Positions 1-13,381 of a DNA stretch of 64,000 nucleotides are shown in pieces. A program made the translations under genes and the position numbers. The stretch lies in contig OZ017795.1 in assembly GCA_963969395.1 (NCBI GenBank), positions 3,782,001 through 3,846,000 of the forward strand. Direction: 5' to 3'. Source of the stretch: Pseudoscleropodium purum. Lineage: Eukaryota; Streptophyta; Bryopsida; Hypnales; Brachytheciaceae. Under the pieces are notes generated by a model. The model was not told where the DNA came from. It did no database searches and saw only the letters and a program-made list of their open reading frames with translations. The number at the start of each line of letters is the position of its first letter. The first letter of the stretch is position 1.

Positions 1-3000
1 ATGGGTCTATCTAAAAAAGTTGTTGTACATATATACCATCGTAGTCATGTACACACCTCCAAGGCTAGCTCTTCTAGGATTGTGCTTTATACCAAAACTA
101 GAAGATTTTAGCATAGACAATGATGCATAGAAAAAAAGCCATGACTTACAACTACACTTTACTTCAATGTAAATGTAACAATAATGGGGTTCAATTGATT
201 TTGTGTCGTTAACAATGTAGTACAAAATCTAATATTGACAATGCCTTCAAAAGTCATTCAAATGTACACATAAACAACTACGTCTTGACTTTGTTGTAAT
301 TACACAAACAACTTCTGGCAATAGAAAATGGGAATGTAGAAGTCATAGACTATTGAGTAGCTAGTGTACTATATTTTTGAAGTCCTTCATAGTTCCATTC
401 ACTATGTGGTTTAGATACATTCTCCATGCTTTCTATACCACTTTCCCTACATCACTATCAAAGTGCTAAAACAACTATATATGTGCATGTTTTTTGTTGG
501 TGATCTTCATAATCCTTGTATTCTTTATGTGCTAGTAAATTTTCTTCTATGATAAATTCAATGACCCTTATTAGATTAATTGTCTTCCTTGGTTGAAGTT
601 AGGGTCATCACAAGAAACATTGTGCATTTTTTTATAGCATTTTGGCAAAAAATTGCATTTTTAGCATAGAGTAATATGAGTACTATGTAGTTGAACACTT
701 AGCCATTGATTGGAAAAATCAATGGCTAATAGTATTGTTGGACGACTTGCAAGCATTGAAAAAAGACAAATTGTCATAGAAAATAGAAACAATGAGGTAT
801 AAATTAATCAAAAATAAAAAATAAAAAAATTGAACATTTGAGAGGGCTTGATGGTGATCAAAATTCACCAAAAAAATTAAATCTAACACCATTTTCAATA
901 TTTAAAAGTGCTCATGCAAAGAAGCCCTATTTACATGGATCTAGAAGACACTAAGTAGTATATTTTTAGATGCACCTTGGTAGGTATATGCCCACCTAGT
1001 GTGAAAATAGACCACCAAAAGTTCAACCCTAAATCATTCAATTTGGGTACTCCAAATATAGTAAAAACCCATAAACCTTAAAGTATGACAAATTAACAGA
1101 ATTGAATTTTAAATATAAAATTATTTTTTTAATTTATAAAAAAAAAAATTTTTAATTGCCTTCAAGATAGATATCTCTAATAGAAATTTCAAATTTGTAC
1201 AACATAGGATTGAAAACTTATAGTGAAAGACAACAATGTCACTCCAATTGTGACAAAAAAAAATAGGACTAGAATTTCTTACAATGACTCGTTATTAGAA
1301 TGAAAGGTGAAGCTTACTTTGCCTTTTTTGGGGGGGATATTTAATGGTTTAAAATACGAAATATGGGATATGGATAGAGTTAAGGGGCTAAAAGAGATGG
1401 CCAATGGATGAATTATGATTTGTGTGGCATCTAGGGGTGAAATCTACTTGCTTAGGTGAATTAGGTATAGGATGAGGTGGAGGATGAGGTAAAGAACCTT
1501 TTTCTTCCTTCTAATTATTAATTAGAGAGAGAGAGAGAGCCGTGAATTTGGAGTTCTATAGAGTTTTGTGTTTTTAGAGTTTTGCAATGAAATTTTTTGA
1601 GGATATTCTTCTCTTTGATTTGATTTCCAAAAATTATCACTTTCTTATTTGGAATTTTTATGTGAAAGTTATGCTTGATGGAGTGAGAGAAATATAATTG
1701 TCTTTAAGTTTGAAGACATAAATTTTGAACATCTATAATTGTTTGGTAAAAAGGTATTTAGCTTTGAAATTTGGTAGGATTATGCATTGAATTTTTATCT
1801 TTTCAAAAAGCTATCATACTTGTAGTTTGGAATTAGGAAGTGAAAGTCATGGGCTAAGAAGTAAAGTAATGATGAGTTGCCTTTGAATTGATGAGGGAAA
1901 AATCTTGGCCAACTATAGAAATTGGATAGTATAGTATTTTGAGTTGAGATTTAAGAAGATAGTACTGTCATTCCTGATCAATTTTGGCAACCATTGTTGA
2001 ATAATTAATAAAAGTTAACTTTTTAATTTTGGTAGCAAAAAAAAAATTATTGCAATTTTTGTCATTCTAGATGTTGAATTAATAATATATTTGGCATGTA
2101 GATCCAAAATCAACTTTATTTATGTATGTGGAGTTGAGAAAGACAAGCTATTTATACAAATTGTATGGTAAAAGGTAAAAACAACTCATGTGGTATATGT
2201 AAATATTTAGGATTAGTAGGATTTTTACTTTGAATAAAATTACTACTTTTTGACAATGAGAGGTCAAACCTTCATCTTCAAATCATCCTTGATCCTTTAA
2301 GGGTTCATGAGAGACAATGGCTTTCACTTATAAAAACAAACTCTCCATATTGTCATTGCATTAATTTTCAATGAAAAAAATACCTTTTAGCTTCCATGAG
2401 AAGACTTCTTGATGGTAGATGATCTTTGGACTTTTCATTGAACCTTCTAATTAACATTGAATTTTTTGTTTTCTTAGAACAACTTGGTAATTCAATACTT
2501 GCTGAATTTGGTAGGGGCTATAAACCCTAAAATCTCCTATATTTCCATTGATTCCGGCAATTGGCGTTGTCAATTTTTAAAATATTCAACAATTATCATT
2601 ATAATTTCCTAAAATTACAATACATTAAAAAACCAATTAATTTTTGCCAAAATTGAAGATATACTAAAGTATATATATATTTGAATTGGCCTTCCGAATA
2701 AATATCATACGATCAATTTGGAGTTATGAAGTGAGATATGGGCTTTGAAGTGGAGTAGTAGTGAATTGCCTTTGAATTGAAGAGAGAGAACTTTGATCGG
2801 CTATAAAAGTCACAAAGTATATTTTTTTGAGTTTAAATTTAGAGGGGTTGTAGATCTTTGGACTTACTTTCTATTGTAATATCACACATGCAATTTGGAG
2901 CTTAGGAACATTTGTAGCACTCATTGGAATAATAGGTTTTAAGATATATAGGAGTAATACAAATTTTTGACATCATCTACCAGTATAGATTTCAAATTGC

Positions 3001-3916
3001 TCAGTTTAACTTATTAAAAGTGCCAAATTAAGGGGATAGTGCCAAATTAATGAAATTGACCATCTATAAAGTGGAAACATCTTTTTAGTAAATTTTAATT
3101 TACACAATATTTTTGATAAATTTTGAATGGTTGTAATTAGAAACACTATTATTGATTTGTGAATCTCAAAAATTATTAAAGCATTTGTATAACAAAACAC
3201 TTTGAGATTATGCTCTTTGAATTTGGGATACAAATGTTCAATCTTCATATAGCATGATGTATTTTATTTTAGAATTTTTCATTTTATAAGACCCTTCTTG
3301 TAGAAAAATACCTCAAAATTTAGAATCTTGTCCTCAAAGATTTAATCATAATCATTTCAAAAAATAATGAAGGTGCCATGGCATACAAGTATAAAACCTA
3401 TTAACTTATTTCTTTGTACAATAGAGTATATGGGATAAAACCCCATGGTGTTAATTAGGAAGGATATTTTGTGGGGAATTTTTTTTTTAAAAGTCACACA
3501 GAGTATCATAGACAATACAAGAAAATGTAAAGGAATTATTGCATTGTGCATGAGTGGTTTGTACCACATACCAATAATTTTTTAGACAAAGTGCTCCAAT
3601 CTTCTTTTTTACGTTGGAATAAATCTTTGAAGAAGGAACTTACAAAATATTGTGAGGATGAGTGAAAATCTAAACCTAAAAGAGATTTAATGAAAACATT
3701 GGAGTTTCCAAAGGAAGGATTAGTTTTGAGGTGGAAAATTAGTAACATTGTGAGGCATGTATCGACCATCAAAAAATATAAGAGAAGTTTGAAAGGCAAG
3801 AAATCACAAAATTTAGAGGACCTTGCCTATATTGCATCAACATCAACAAAGATGGAAGTTTTAATTGAGGAGGTTCCAATTGGCAACTAGCTATCACTCA
3901 CGGGCTAGAAATTCTT
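1..3916. other. AT-rich intergenic DNA, no gene recognised
   Basis: No open frame here has a recognisable protein signature; the short frames present are AT-rich noise. A short GA microsatellite lies near 1525-1540. The stretch around 2140-2380 resembles 10.9-11.05 kb: a 'TTGACAATGAG' phrase followed by 'TATAAAAACAA'. This suggests a dispersed repeat, perhaps an LTR remnant with a TATA-like box, but no ends or target duplication were found. Confidence 0.5.
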
Positions 3917-4431
3917 CTACTTGGAATATAGCACAAATTGCCCCAAGATGTTCACCCAAGTTGGAATGAGCGTGACTCCCATCTCAACCCCAATGGCCAT
4001 AATTGTATTTAACCAATTCTTTTTGTTCATCCCCTCTCTCAGATTGAGCACATGAATCCCATTCACCACCACCTAAGTAAACAAAAATGTTGTTATGCCT
4101 CTAGGGACACAATTCAGATTGGTGAAAACAATCGCAGAAAATTTTCCAATCACTCCTAAAATGAAGAGCCAGGCACAACATCCATAGCCGGTATAGTGAA
4201 AAGCGCATTGAGAGAGAGAGAAAGCACGCCATTCTTCTCAGTGTAGATGGTGACAAGCGTAATGGTGCCAAATAGGTAGTTGAGCCCATCGGCGTGGGCG
4301 GCACTTGGGATGCGTTGATCGAACTTGTGATCCATGGGCTCTAAGTGGAAGGCTTCATTGGTAGTTATGATGTTGCTAATGCGTTCTATGGTGGTCACCA
4401 TGAATGTGAAATGCACGAGAGAAAAATCATT
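3917..4431 (-). pseudogene. Broken NCS2-family (xanthine/uracil-type) permease fragment
   Basis: Reading the minus strand gives the C-terminal half of a nucleobase permease of the NCS2/NAT family, membrane proteins that import purines or pyrimidines by ion symport. Visible landmarks, in family order, are a TTIERISNI stretch (position of the family's VE-x-IGD helix), ADGLNYLFGTI (family ADGLN-S), EKNGVLSLS (family QNNGVIALT), then in another frame CCAWLFILGVIGKFSA, a TTFLFT helix and GVTLIPTW. The frame changes inside a CT/GA dinucleotide run at about 4210-4222, so repeat slippage is the likely cause. An in-frame TAG follows TTFLFT, and the reading ends with TAG at 3917-3919. The N-terminal half was not found upstream, so this is a truncated or formerly spliced copy. 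The exact substrate class (xanthine, urate or uracil) cannot be told. The family match was made by eye. Confidence 0.72.
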
Positions 4432-4760
4432 AATTTCATTCTATTGGTGCGATCCCTGTGACAATCAATTAGTACATTCGTGAACACAAAGCTCAAAATA
4501 CTACAACACAAATATAGTTTGTTGTTTTAGGTCACACATATTGAAAAATGTCAAAGTGATAGAAAACCGCCAATTTATCAAAAGTTGAATTTGACAATCA
4601 AAGAAATTGGTTGATTATGTCTTTATTGACAGTTGTACTTAAATCTTTATGTGTTGCCACATTCTTCATGTCTTTTTAAAAAAAATACAGATATATCTAT
4701 CACTTGTCATTTCCAGAAATAATAATAAAATGTGAGGCAAGTGAAAAAAGTCACAACATA

Positions 4761-4785
4761 GCGGCTCATCGGTTATCTAATACAT
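4761..4785 (+). repeat. 25-bp direct repeat, copy 1
   Basis: A 25-base string starting GCGGCTCATCGG and ending CTAATACAT. It is identical, in the same orientation, to 6140-6164. The flanks do not match, so the shared segment is short and sharply bounded. Confidence 0.9.
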
Positions 4786-6139
4786 AACTCATAGCATGTC
4801 ACATATCTTGTTAGAGAAAAATTAGGACTCTCAAAGTGCAAATCAAGAGTTGATATGAAGAGTTATTTATTAGAGGTTAGGGATGATAGTCCAAGTACAT
4901 CAATATGTATATAAATGTGTCCCTATCTTGTGTGAATTTCATCAAATATCCATCACAATAAGAAATTCACTCATAGAATCGAGGACCCAAGTGATGAGAT
5001 GTACCTAATGTCTCAGTGGTCAGTGATAGCATTCATTGTGCAAACATCATGAGCATCAACTATCCATGAATTTTTCAAAATGTAGAATTCATACCTACAC
5101 GAATGTAACTTTGTAACAACATAATCACTACACCATAGTTTGAAAATATCTAGAACATTATGCTTGATTTTCTTTCTCCATAAATTCTCTCCAAATTCCT
5201 TGTACAAGATTCTAAATTGGTAGATTTTACAATGCATTCACACATCATATTTTGTGTTGTTTCCATTCAAAGAAATTGATCAATTGTAGAAGATGCAATT
5301 GTCATGTCTTGATTGTCAAGAGTATCATGAGGTTGAAGATATACATTAAAAGATATTCAACTGCTTTAAAAGGCTTCAAGTTCCTTGAGGTTTTTAGACT
5401 TTAAGAACTCATTGCACCCGCTGTTTAGCATAGCAACTACCACAATATTAAAAAAACATTTTTTTTTCAAAAAAAATTTAATTTTTTTTTCATTTAAAAT
5501 TTTTTTTCAAAAAATTGAAATCAGTTGTTCTCATGTTGCCTAGAGAACAACCATGGGAATGGCCTTGAAATGGCCCTCCCAACCTCCAAAATCTTCTAAT
5601 GAGAGATGTAAGTTTTCAAACATTGAAGTTTTTGATTCTATTTACAGAATTTGAAAATTAATAAACTCTAAAACTCTAAAGAAAATTCAAATTCTAACAA
5701 ATTTCATTTTTTTTTATTGAACTACAAAAATCTACAAAATACAAGATTTTCACTTTTGAAATCTGCAAATCAAAGAGATTAGTTCTTCGAAATCTACAAT
5801 CTAGTTACAGTTAAGCTTCCAAAGTCTATGAAATATTTACATTATATGCTACAAAATGTAAAGAAAAGTTAGATTTGGAAGTGAAAAATTTGACATCCCA
5901 CAAGATTCAATTTTGCCAATTGAGTTGATTTTGAGATGGTAAACATCTTCATAAAAGTTATTGACTTTTCAATGTGGTACCGTTCCATTGACAATCCATC
6001 ACCGTTGCCATTACAAGTTACAACTCATGACCTTCTTTCCTTTCAACTTGCTTCCTTCACCCTTGGATCATGAAGATCAAAGATTGTGATTGAAAAATGT
6101 ACAGCCCAGTTATTGTACAATAACCTATTCGGTGCTACT

Positions 6140-6164
6140 GCGGCTCATCGGTTATCTAATACAT
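6140..6164 (+). repeat. 25-bp direct repeat, copy 2
   Basis: Exact match to 4761-4785, 1,379 bp downstream in the same orientation. It could mark the ends of an inserted segment or be a piece of a dispersed repeat. No mobile-element ends were recognised next to it. Confidence 0.9.
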
Positions 6165-6400
6165 GTATGATTTTTAGAAAAGCTTAATCTCCCCCAACGA
6201 AAACATGCAAAATATTACCTGGATCATTTTCCACCTGAGACTAAAAAGAACCGGCAAGTGTTCGTGCTGTGTCTCAACAACATGAAATGCATGCAATACT
6301 GCATTTCGAGTGGGAGCTGGCTTGCTAATTTCAGCGCTGGAGATGATGGGCGTTGAGTTTGATGCTGTCGCTACCATTGCTTGACATTGTCGCGCCATCT

Positions 6401-8945
6401 CCAGGATTGGGAATGACGTATTGTTTGGACCACTTCAGCATAGTTCTGCAAACAGGGCACGTACTGAATCGAATCTGGAGTCACTGGTAGAGGCAGGGCC
6501 AGCAGAACAAGCGACCTCAAGCGGTTGCTATAGGATTCGTTGGAATTGCCATGCAAATGTGGCTCTCTTAAGCACATTCTGTGTTGTAACTTGCTTCATG
6601 GAGCCATGAAAATTGATCTTACTTCTGCATTTACCACACTCTCAGTCTGTAGCAAGGCCTCACAAAATCCTAAGCTCGCATCAAGAGGGGATCGTGGACA
6701 ATGAAAGTAGCAAATTCGATGCTCATGGTCAAGCTGGAATCAAAGATGGCAAGTGTGAAAGATGCAAAGAACCTCGCTAAATGAAGTTCCTTGGATAGCT
6801 ACAGAAACCATTTAGAGGACGAATCTCGTAGTGAATGATATCTGCTCAAGAGTCCGCAAATTGGTCATCAAATTATACAAGTTATTCCTAAAATTCTACC
6901 ATCTTGAAAATGATGCGGAGTTGTCTGAACATGTGGTGTTCGTATTTCCTAGTGAATAGGGGTCAACAGTACTTATGGTAAAATACAATTTGCCAATTGA
7001 GGTTTACTAGGTGACGAGTGACAAAAGAAAACAAAAGACATTTGGTCGCATTTCACGGCATGCAGGGCAAGATGCTGGGTACTTCAGTTTAGAAATGGGT
7101 TTGAGAATGTCCCTTGATTTTTCATCAGGTGGATAGATTAATCAGGTTGGGCAATTGATGAAAACAACCTCGTCCAAATTGCCCCAAGGAGGTTTAACTG
7201 GATACCCTTGAAGAAGGGAAACCCTAACCTTGTGTTATCTGTACATCACCTTCAATCCCTCTGCAAACTCCAACACATTCCAACTCCTGTTTGCATGCAG
7301 TGCTCAACTATGTCCAGCTAGGAGCCCCAACAAATGTCAGGAAATCACATCCCCGCTGCGAAATGAGGATTCCAATTAGGGCTCCGCACCACGAGAAAGT
7401 AGGATGAGTCCCATAAGGCGAAGTGCACTGAACGTGTAATCTGTTTAGTGACAAAGAAGTAACATATGACTGACTCAGAAATTAGCCTGGTTTTGCCCAT
7501 GGTCATCTGTCTCAAGTTGAGCAGTATCCATGGAGAATTTTCATGGACATTTACCTAAGCTTTACATTTTTACACTTTCGGCTAAAGGACAATTTCACGT
7601 GGCTGCCGTGTAACTAGAATGAGGCACTCCCTTTCGTTGAATCCGTCAATTATCGAAGAGGAGCATTTTGAAACGGATTACTCACCTCTGGAAATGAAAA
7701 TGAGCAACAAGGGACTCCCGAGGTTGACGGCTAGTGCAGGTCTGGCTCGGATTGTGGGCCAATGTGTCCAGGAATGTCCAGGAAGTACGATACCAGCAGA
7801 AGAGAAGGGTAAACGACTGAGTCTGTAATCCTTAGACAGCTTCGGGAAAAAGCGTCAGTTGAGGCTCCCGTTGAACACTCCGATCTGGCGTTCTTCCCAA
7901 GACAGGCTCCGCGAGTTGCTGCGCTCCATGGGCCCGACGAGGTTTGACGCTATGGCCCTGGACAGCACGTTGCACAACGTGTGAGGTGCGAAAGAGCCGC
8001 TGCGTCGTGACAGCGTCTTCGTCGAGCAGTCCGAACCCCCGACCCACCACGACGGCGTGATGCCCGAACGCGCGTTTGGGTTTGACCGTCATGCTCGCTC
8101 GCTTCGCCGTGATGTCAGTCGTGATCTCCATCAAACCACTCCCCCCAGGCAGATTAGTGCCTTTCCCTACCCCATTCGGACAGGCCGAGGTGCTACGCGG
8201 AATCCGATGCGGCTCAGTCTGCCAAGCTTGTCGTTAGCTCGCGGCGAACATGAAAGGCAGCTGCATGTATATGTAACGAACCCGCGTTGTCCACCGTGGT
8301 AACAACGAATCGCTCCAGTGCGGGCATGTTAATTAAAGCTAGACCAATCTGGCTTGCGCTGCGGCCTCTAAGCCATACGAGTGCGTGAATCCGCCCTCGG
8401 GGCCGGGAGGATGGAATTGATCAGTTGTCATGTATATGCATATCTTCTGCGCTAGCATGCCCGCGCGCGTGGGGCTTGGTGCCAGTGACGCCCCACCTGG
8501 CCTTCTATGTTCACATTCGCAGTTGCCATCGCTGCAACAGCTAGATCGTCGAACTCCAGCAATGTCAAGGCAATCTCAACACAGAAGGCTGACTCCGAGA
8601 GGGTTCTCATGGGGTGAGCCGTCTCGAATCCATGACCAGCTGAGACTTTATCATAGCCGATACCTCTCGAAGTTTTCGCCACTACACTTGGGCGGGTGGA
8701 CGGGCGATGCATGACTACGACATGCACAGGGAACAACAGTAAATACACTGATGTGTTCCACCGAGGAATTGGTTTAGGTTTGTCAATGCCGACATTAGCA
8801 TGTATATCTAGTTCCCGATCTAGTTCTTCATGTGCTGCGGCAACGATTCAAATCAGTTCTAACATGTATCGAATCGTCCTTTGCAACGATCATGGTCGAT
8901 GATTAGGCGTTGCACTGCACCTCAAGACTGGCACGAGTCTTCAGG
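6401..8945. other. Less AT-rich geneless stretch
   Basis: Base composition here is visibly more balanced than in the AT-rich DNA on both sides, with CpG-containing segments at 7.85-8.7 kb. Several short frames of 60-100 codons exist on both strands, for example at 7832-8134 and 8452-8748. None shows a family signature, start context or conserved motif I can name. It may be ancient unique host DNA, an eroded gene or a noncoding transcript. Nothing is called. Confidence 0.4.
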
Positions 8946-10364
8946 TTCTTGGTGGATCCACCTTCTTTGTCCTAGGAGCGTCGCGAAATTCAACGCGTCT
9001 AGAATATTTGGATTGAGGTAGTTTAGACTCCTTTGTTGTTGATTCATTTGCATGGGAAAAAAATGCAAAAACAAAAAACAAATTTTTTTAAATTTTTTTT
9101 AAGAGATGAATAGCATCCTTTTCATTATTACCCTAAGATCATGAATTTATCACATATTGTGGGTGGAATACTCAATCAAGTTTCCTACCTGTAATCCATC
9201 ACTGCCTATACTTTCCACATATCATGCTGCTGCATGTGCGGTAGATTAAACACTAGTTTGAATTTGTAAGCAATTGCAACTAGCATTATGGTTTGATGTG
9301 TTTGGGTGGTTGAACCTATTCAATTGTGATGCACTGTGTGATCTGTCTAATTATAGTGTCAACATAATGCGTCTGCCAAATTGTGTAAAACTTAGGTACG
9401 TTTGCGCAATTACTAGTAAGTTAAGCATCCCTATCATTCTTTTGGAAGCAATATAGCTTCAAATTAGTATATGCTAAGATATTATTCTTGGTGACATGAA
9501 TTGCAGCATGAAGTCCATGTGAGATGAAGAGTAAACATGTACCTTGGAGACTGCAATTTTTTTTACTAATACCACAAATTAGATGTTGGTTTTTGAGAGT
9601 GGGTCGCTTATTTTTCTCACATACAACTTAACATATTAACTTTCCAATCAATAGGAAGTCTTACAATGTGTAAAAGCAAAAATAATTTATCATTTATGAC
9701 TTGCAAATTGTTGAGGGAAAAAAGAAGGAAATGGTTTGAGTCTAAGTTGTGAAGCCTATAAAAAAATTATCCGTTTAAGAAGGAAAAACTAATTTGGGGG
9801 TTCATTCCAAGCATTAACCTTGAGAGGCATAGACAATTGATTTTGGTCTTTTAGATGACTTTAGGGACTTGTAATGGCCCCAAAAGATAAGTTTTCATCT
9901 AATTTTTGTGGAAATTGTTTGAATTTGTTGTGATGGATGGTAATAGAGGCTTCTTCATTGAATTACTATTGACTTTTCTATATGAAAAAATATGTAATCT
10001 AGAGATCACCTTGCACTATATTTTGACCCATTCTAACTATTTTAGATCTTAATTTGAATTTCAGCCTTTAGTAGAAATAATGACTTTTGAATTTGAATTT
10101 AATTAATGACATTAGAAAAAATTTGGGTTTTTTATAGGGCCATTCCTAAGTGATAATTTAGTCTATTAAAAGGAAAGTAGATATCCTATCAAATTTGTCC
10201 AAAATGCATAGTCATATGCTCTAACTTTTGCAAAAATCACCAAGAAAAAGACTTTTACAAAAATCAACAATTTGGCCTAACTTTTTCAATACAAAAGCTA
10301 GTGCTATATGATTTTAAATTTTAAATTTTAAACAAAATTGTCTAATGAAGTCTAATTAAGCCAA
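8946..10364. other. AT-rich intergenic DNA
   Basis: No gene, RNA or mobile-element end recognised. The switch from the less AT-rich block to AT-rich DNA occurs at about 9.05 kb. Confidence 0.45.
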
Positions 10365-10780
10365 CTTAGTGGCTTTTGAAGCTAGTTGCTTTGGAAGGCA
10401 AGTAGCTTCAATAGTCACTTACTTAATTTTGTGTGTTTGATATGAGAAAAAAAAGGCCTTTATACAAGTGGATTAGTAGTAGGTAAAACTATTTATGTGG
10501 TAATGTAAATTGAGATTAATAGGAGCTCAACCACTCATAGAAAAATCAAATGCAGAAATTGTATTTAAAGTCAAATTTCACACTTCATTTAGGCGTAGTG
10601 GAAAGACTTTTTTTTTAAACTTTGAATTAAATTAATGTAGAGAATCAAGTTAAGTTTCATCTCCAAAAATTCATTTGAAATTTCAAAACTTGAAATAAAA
10701 GTTACACCCAAATTTCAAGGAGGAGTTGGAAAGGACATTTTTTTGGACATTTTCAAACACCCTCTTTGAATTTTGTCTAT
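10365..10780 (+). repeat. Inverted repeat pair 1, left arm
   Basis: This arm aligns with the reverse complement of 13382-13791 over about 410 bp, at roughly 80% identity judged by eye. It starts near 'TTAGTGGCTTTTGAA' and ends near 'TTTGAATTTTGTCT'. The segment just after it (about 10785-10970) resembles 13465-13640 in direct orientation, so this locus is itself a fold-back. No coding sequence was seen. Confidence 0.75.
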
Positions 10781-10970
10781 AGTTTTTAGTTGGAGTCTCT
10801 AAATTCAAATAGATTTTTGTAGATGAAACCAAAACTTGATTCCCTATAATAACTAAGTTCAAAGTTTTTGAAAAAAATTATTTTACTTTACTTAAATGAG
10901 GTCTGAAATGTGACTTTGAATACAAATCCTACATTTGACAATGAGTGGTTTATCTTTAAATTATCCCATA

Positions 10971-12864
10971 GTCTTTGACGATTCATGATGGAATATTGAT
11001 TTCTCTATAAAAACAACCTCTTTACCCTTATTCACGCCAAAACAAAATCAAGGATTTTAATTCCAAATATGTTTCAAATTTTTCACCTTTAAATAGTACA
11101 CAACAATCCCTAGTCTATTATTGGCTTTGGGCACCTTTGCCACTCTTTTGGAAAAACCAACATGTAGTTGTTTTCCCCAACATTGTGCACTTGTTCTTCC
11201 ACTATTTTAAGAAACTTTTAAGTTCATATATGCATCTCTTTACATTTGTTTTACAATTGAATTTATTCAATAAATGATTGATTTATCATTAGAAACTTTC
11301 ATATTTCTTATACATTTTATTTTGGAAAAATGAAAAGCAGCTATATCTAAACATCTAAAGTTCCAAGTCTTTTTTTCATCAAAAACCACTCAAAATTGTG
11401 ACTTCTATTGCAAAGAGTATAATACTTTAAAAAAAAATTTAGATTTAATTGTACAATCTTGTACTAGACTAATAGAAGAAGGTGTGGAAGAAATTTTAAA
11501 AACTTTAACTACATAAATTGCAAGATATTTGCATTTGAAGTGAAGAAAATAAGTTTTTTACACCTTCTTCAATTTGATTTTTGACTTTGAATCTTTCTAG
11601 CTTAAATTTTTTGCAATACTAATTTTTTTTTTTTTATTTTTGATGTTGAAGAATTGAGTTAAAATTTTTTATTTATAAATAAATAAATAAACATTTAATT
11701 TTCACTCATGAAATAAATGTTAAAATAGAAATAGATTTACGATTCAAGGGAAAACTAAATTGATAATAGTTCTAAGATTGAATTGAAATAATCTAATTTC
11801 AATGGTAAGATTGTTCTAGCAAGAGATTTTAACCTTAACAAACCTTTTTTTTCAATTTAAAAATTGAACCCTCAAAGTTATTTTTTTGAAAAAATGCTCT
11901 ATTTGCCATAAAAATGAGAGTGTCCGTAACTTTCACATCACTAATTTAAATGGAATGAATCAAAGCTTCTCATTAGATAAAACCACGATCTATAAAAAAT
12001 AACTTTTCAAAATTTATTTTAATATTTTGTGGGATTTTTTTCTACCTACTCAACTAAAATTTGGGCTTATTTTACCAAAAGTTTTGTTTCCAATAATAGA
12101 TAGAAATAAAATTATATTCTTGTATGTAAGTTTAACCATCTTTACAAAAAAAATTAAAAACTTACAATGAACATTGAGACAGTAGGAGCTTTTCTAAGTT
12201 CTAACATCCATTTTGTCCCCCAAGGGAACAATGGGACTTTTGGAATTAAATATGTTTGTTCTATTTCAAATTTCAGTAATGTTCTAAGGTCACCCTAAAC
12301 TATCCAAAACAATCCTAAGACATTTCTCGATTCAAATACTCATTTTTTCCCCTTTAATGTCACAATTAGATCTTTTGGTCAACTTATAAGGTAATTTCAA
12401 AAATCATGAAATTTTAGGGATAAAGTACAACTTCACTAATTTACAACTTAAATGAGTACTAAATAATGATTCCATCACCATTCTTGGAGTAACTTTAAAG
12501 AACTCTTGTACATTGCATACAAATGGGTATGTATGTGATTCTCAATGACCATCATTTCTTTTTTACACAAACTTAATAATGGTGAATTTGATATTTTATT
12601 ATAAATACTTTGAAACTCATGTACATTCATACATGTGCATATTTGTTGTAGCTACTTTTGTAAATATTAATCAAATGACAAAAAATTATCTTTTGCAAAT
12701 AGTTCAATGAGCCTACTAAAAACATGGTTATTAAAAGAGCTATTACTTCTTATAGAGAGGTGATGTCACTTGAATCTACACTAGTAGTGATTGTGATGAA
12801 AAATTTAGCATATTCACTATGTACCTCACTAGTTAGGATTTTAAAAATATGACTTCCAAAAAAT
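10971..12864. other. AT-rich DNA between repeats
   Basis: Contains no recognised gene. Apart from the dispersed repeat at 11340-11640 I see only low-complexity AT-rich DNA. 'CTATAAAAACAACCTC' near 11015 looks TATA-like and may be a remnant LTR promoter. Confidence 0.4.
11340..11640. repeat. Copy of dispersed AT-rich repeat family
   Basis: Resembles parts of 14.3-15.06 kb, 18.97-19.76 kb, 28.56-28.76 kb and 50.15-50.40 kb. The shared order is a 'CAAAATTGTCATTT'-like phrase, a 'TAGGATCTTGTAGTA'-like phrase, then a 'GTAAGATATT'-like phrase. The family is noncoding and diverged; its full length and class are unknown. Confidence 0.45.
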
Positions 12865-13086
12865 CACTACAAGAGAAAAGGATGTTTTCAATGAATTTTG
12901 AAGTATAGTCTTAGACATAAGATTATAAGTAATGACCTTTAAGGAGATTTTCAGCAAAAAATTATTAGAAATTAATGTGTTTTTAATAAAATTTTGTTGA
13001 AAATCTCCTTAAAGGTCACTACTTATAGTCTTATGTTTAGCACTATATTTAAAAACTCATTTGAAACACCCGTTAATCTTGTAGCA
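12865..13086. mobile_element. CACTA-type MITE, copy 1
   Basis: A 222-bp hairpin-forming element beginning CACTACAAGAGAAA, the terminal motif of plant CACTA (En/Spm) elements, and ending CTTGTAGCA where CTTGTAGTG is expected. The two halves are near-complementary: 'AGTCTTAGACATAAGATTATAAGTAATGACC' in the left half pairs with its diverged inverse in the right half. It has no coding capacity. The second copy, at 45924-46147, has perfect ends. Here the right end is mutated and the flanking 3 bases (AAT / TAT) do not match. Confidence 0.8.
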
Positions 13087-13381
13087 TATACCCTAACTAA
13101 AAAGTGAAAATGTATTAAAGAATGTTGTCACCAAATCCTAATAAAAAAAAATATCAAATTTTTGAAAATAAACATTTTTCTCCAATTAATTTTAGAAATA
13201 ATGAAAGATTGAGATAAGTTTTAATGAAATAGACATGTCCATTCTCACTATGAATTTCAACTACTAAGATCATTATCCCAAAAATTATGATTGGACACCT
13301 TAGGCATGATAAAGAAAATAGTAAATTTCTTTTATTGCAATCATCAAACATGGATGGTGACAATAATAATACCTACTTTTG

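Larger units (their letters stand above)
4432..6400. other. AT-rich intergenic DNA with poly-A/T tracts
   Basis: No gene recognised. It contains A/T tracts (about 5450-5515) and both copies of a 25-bp direct repeat that is listed separately. I looked here for the missing N-terminal half of the permease and did not see it. Confidence 0.5.

Noticed and set aside
7832..8748. Possible genes in the less AT-rich block
   Set aside because: The frames are short, overlap on both strands, and none shows a known motif, membrane pattern or splice support.
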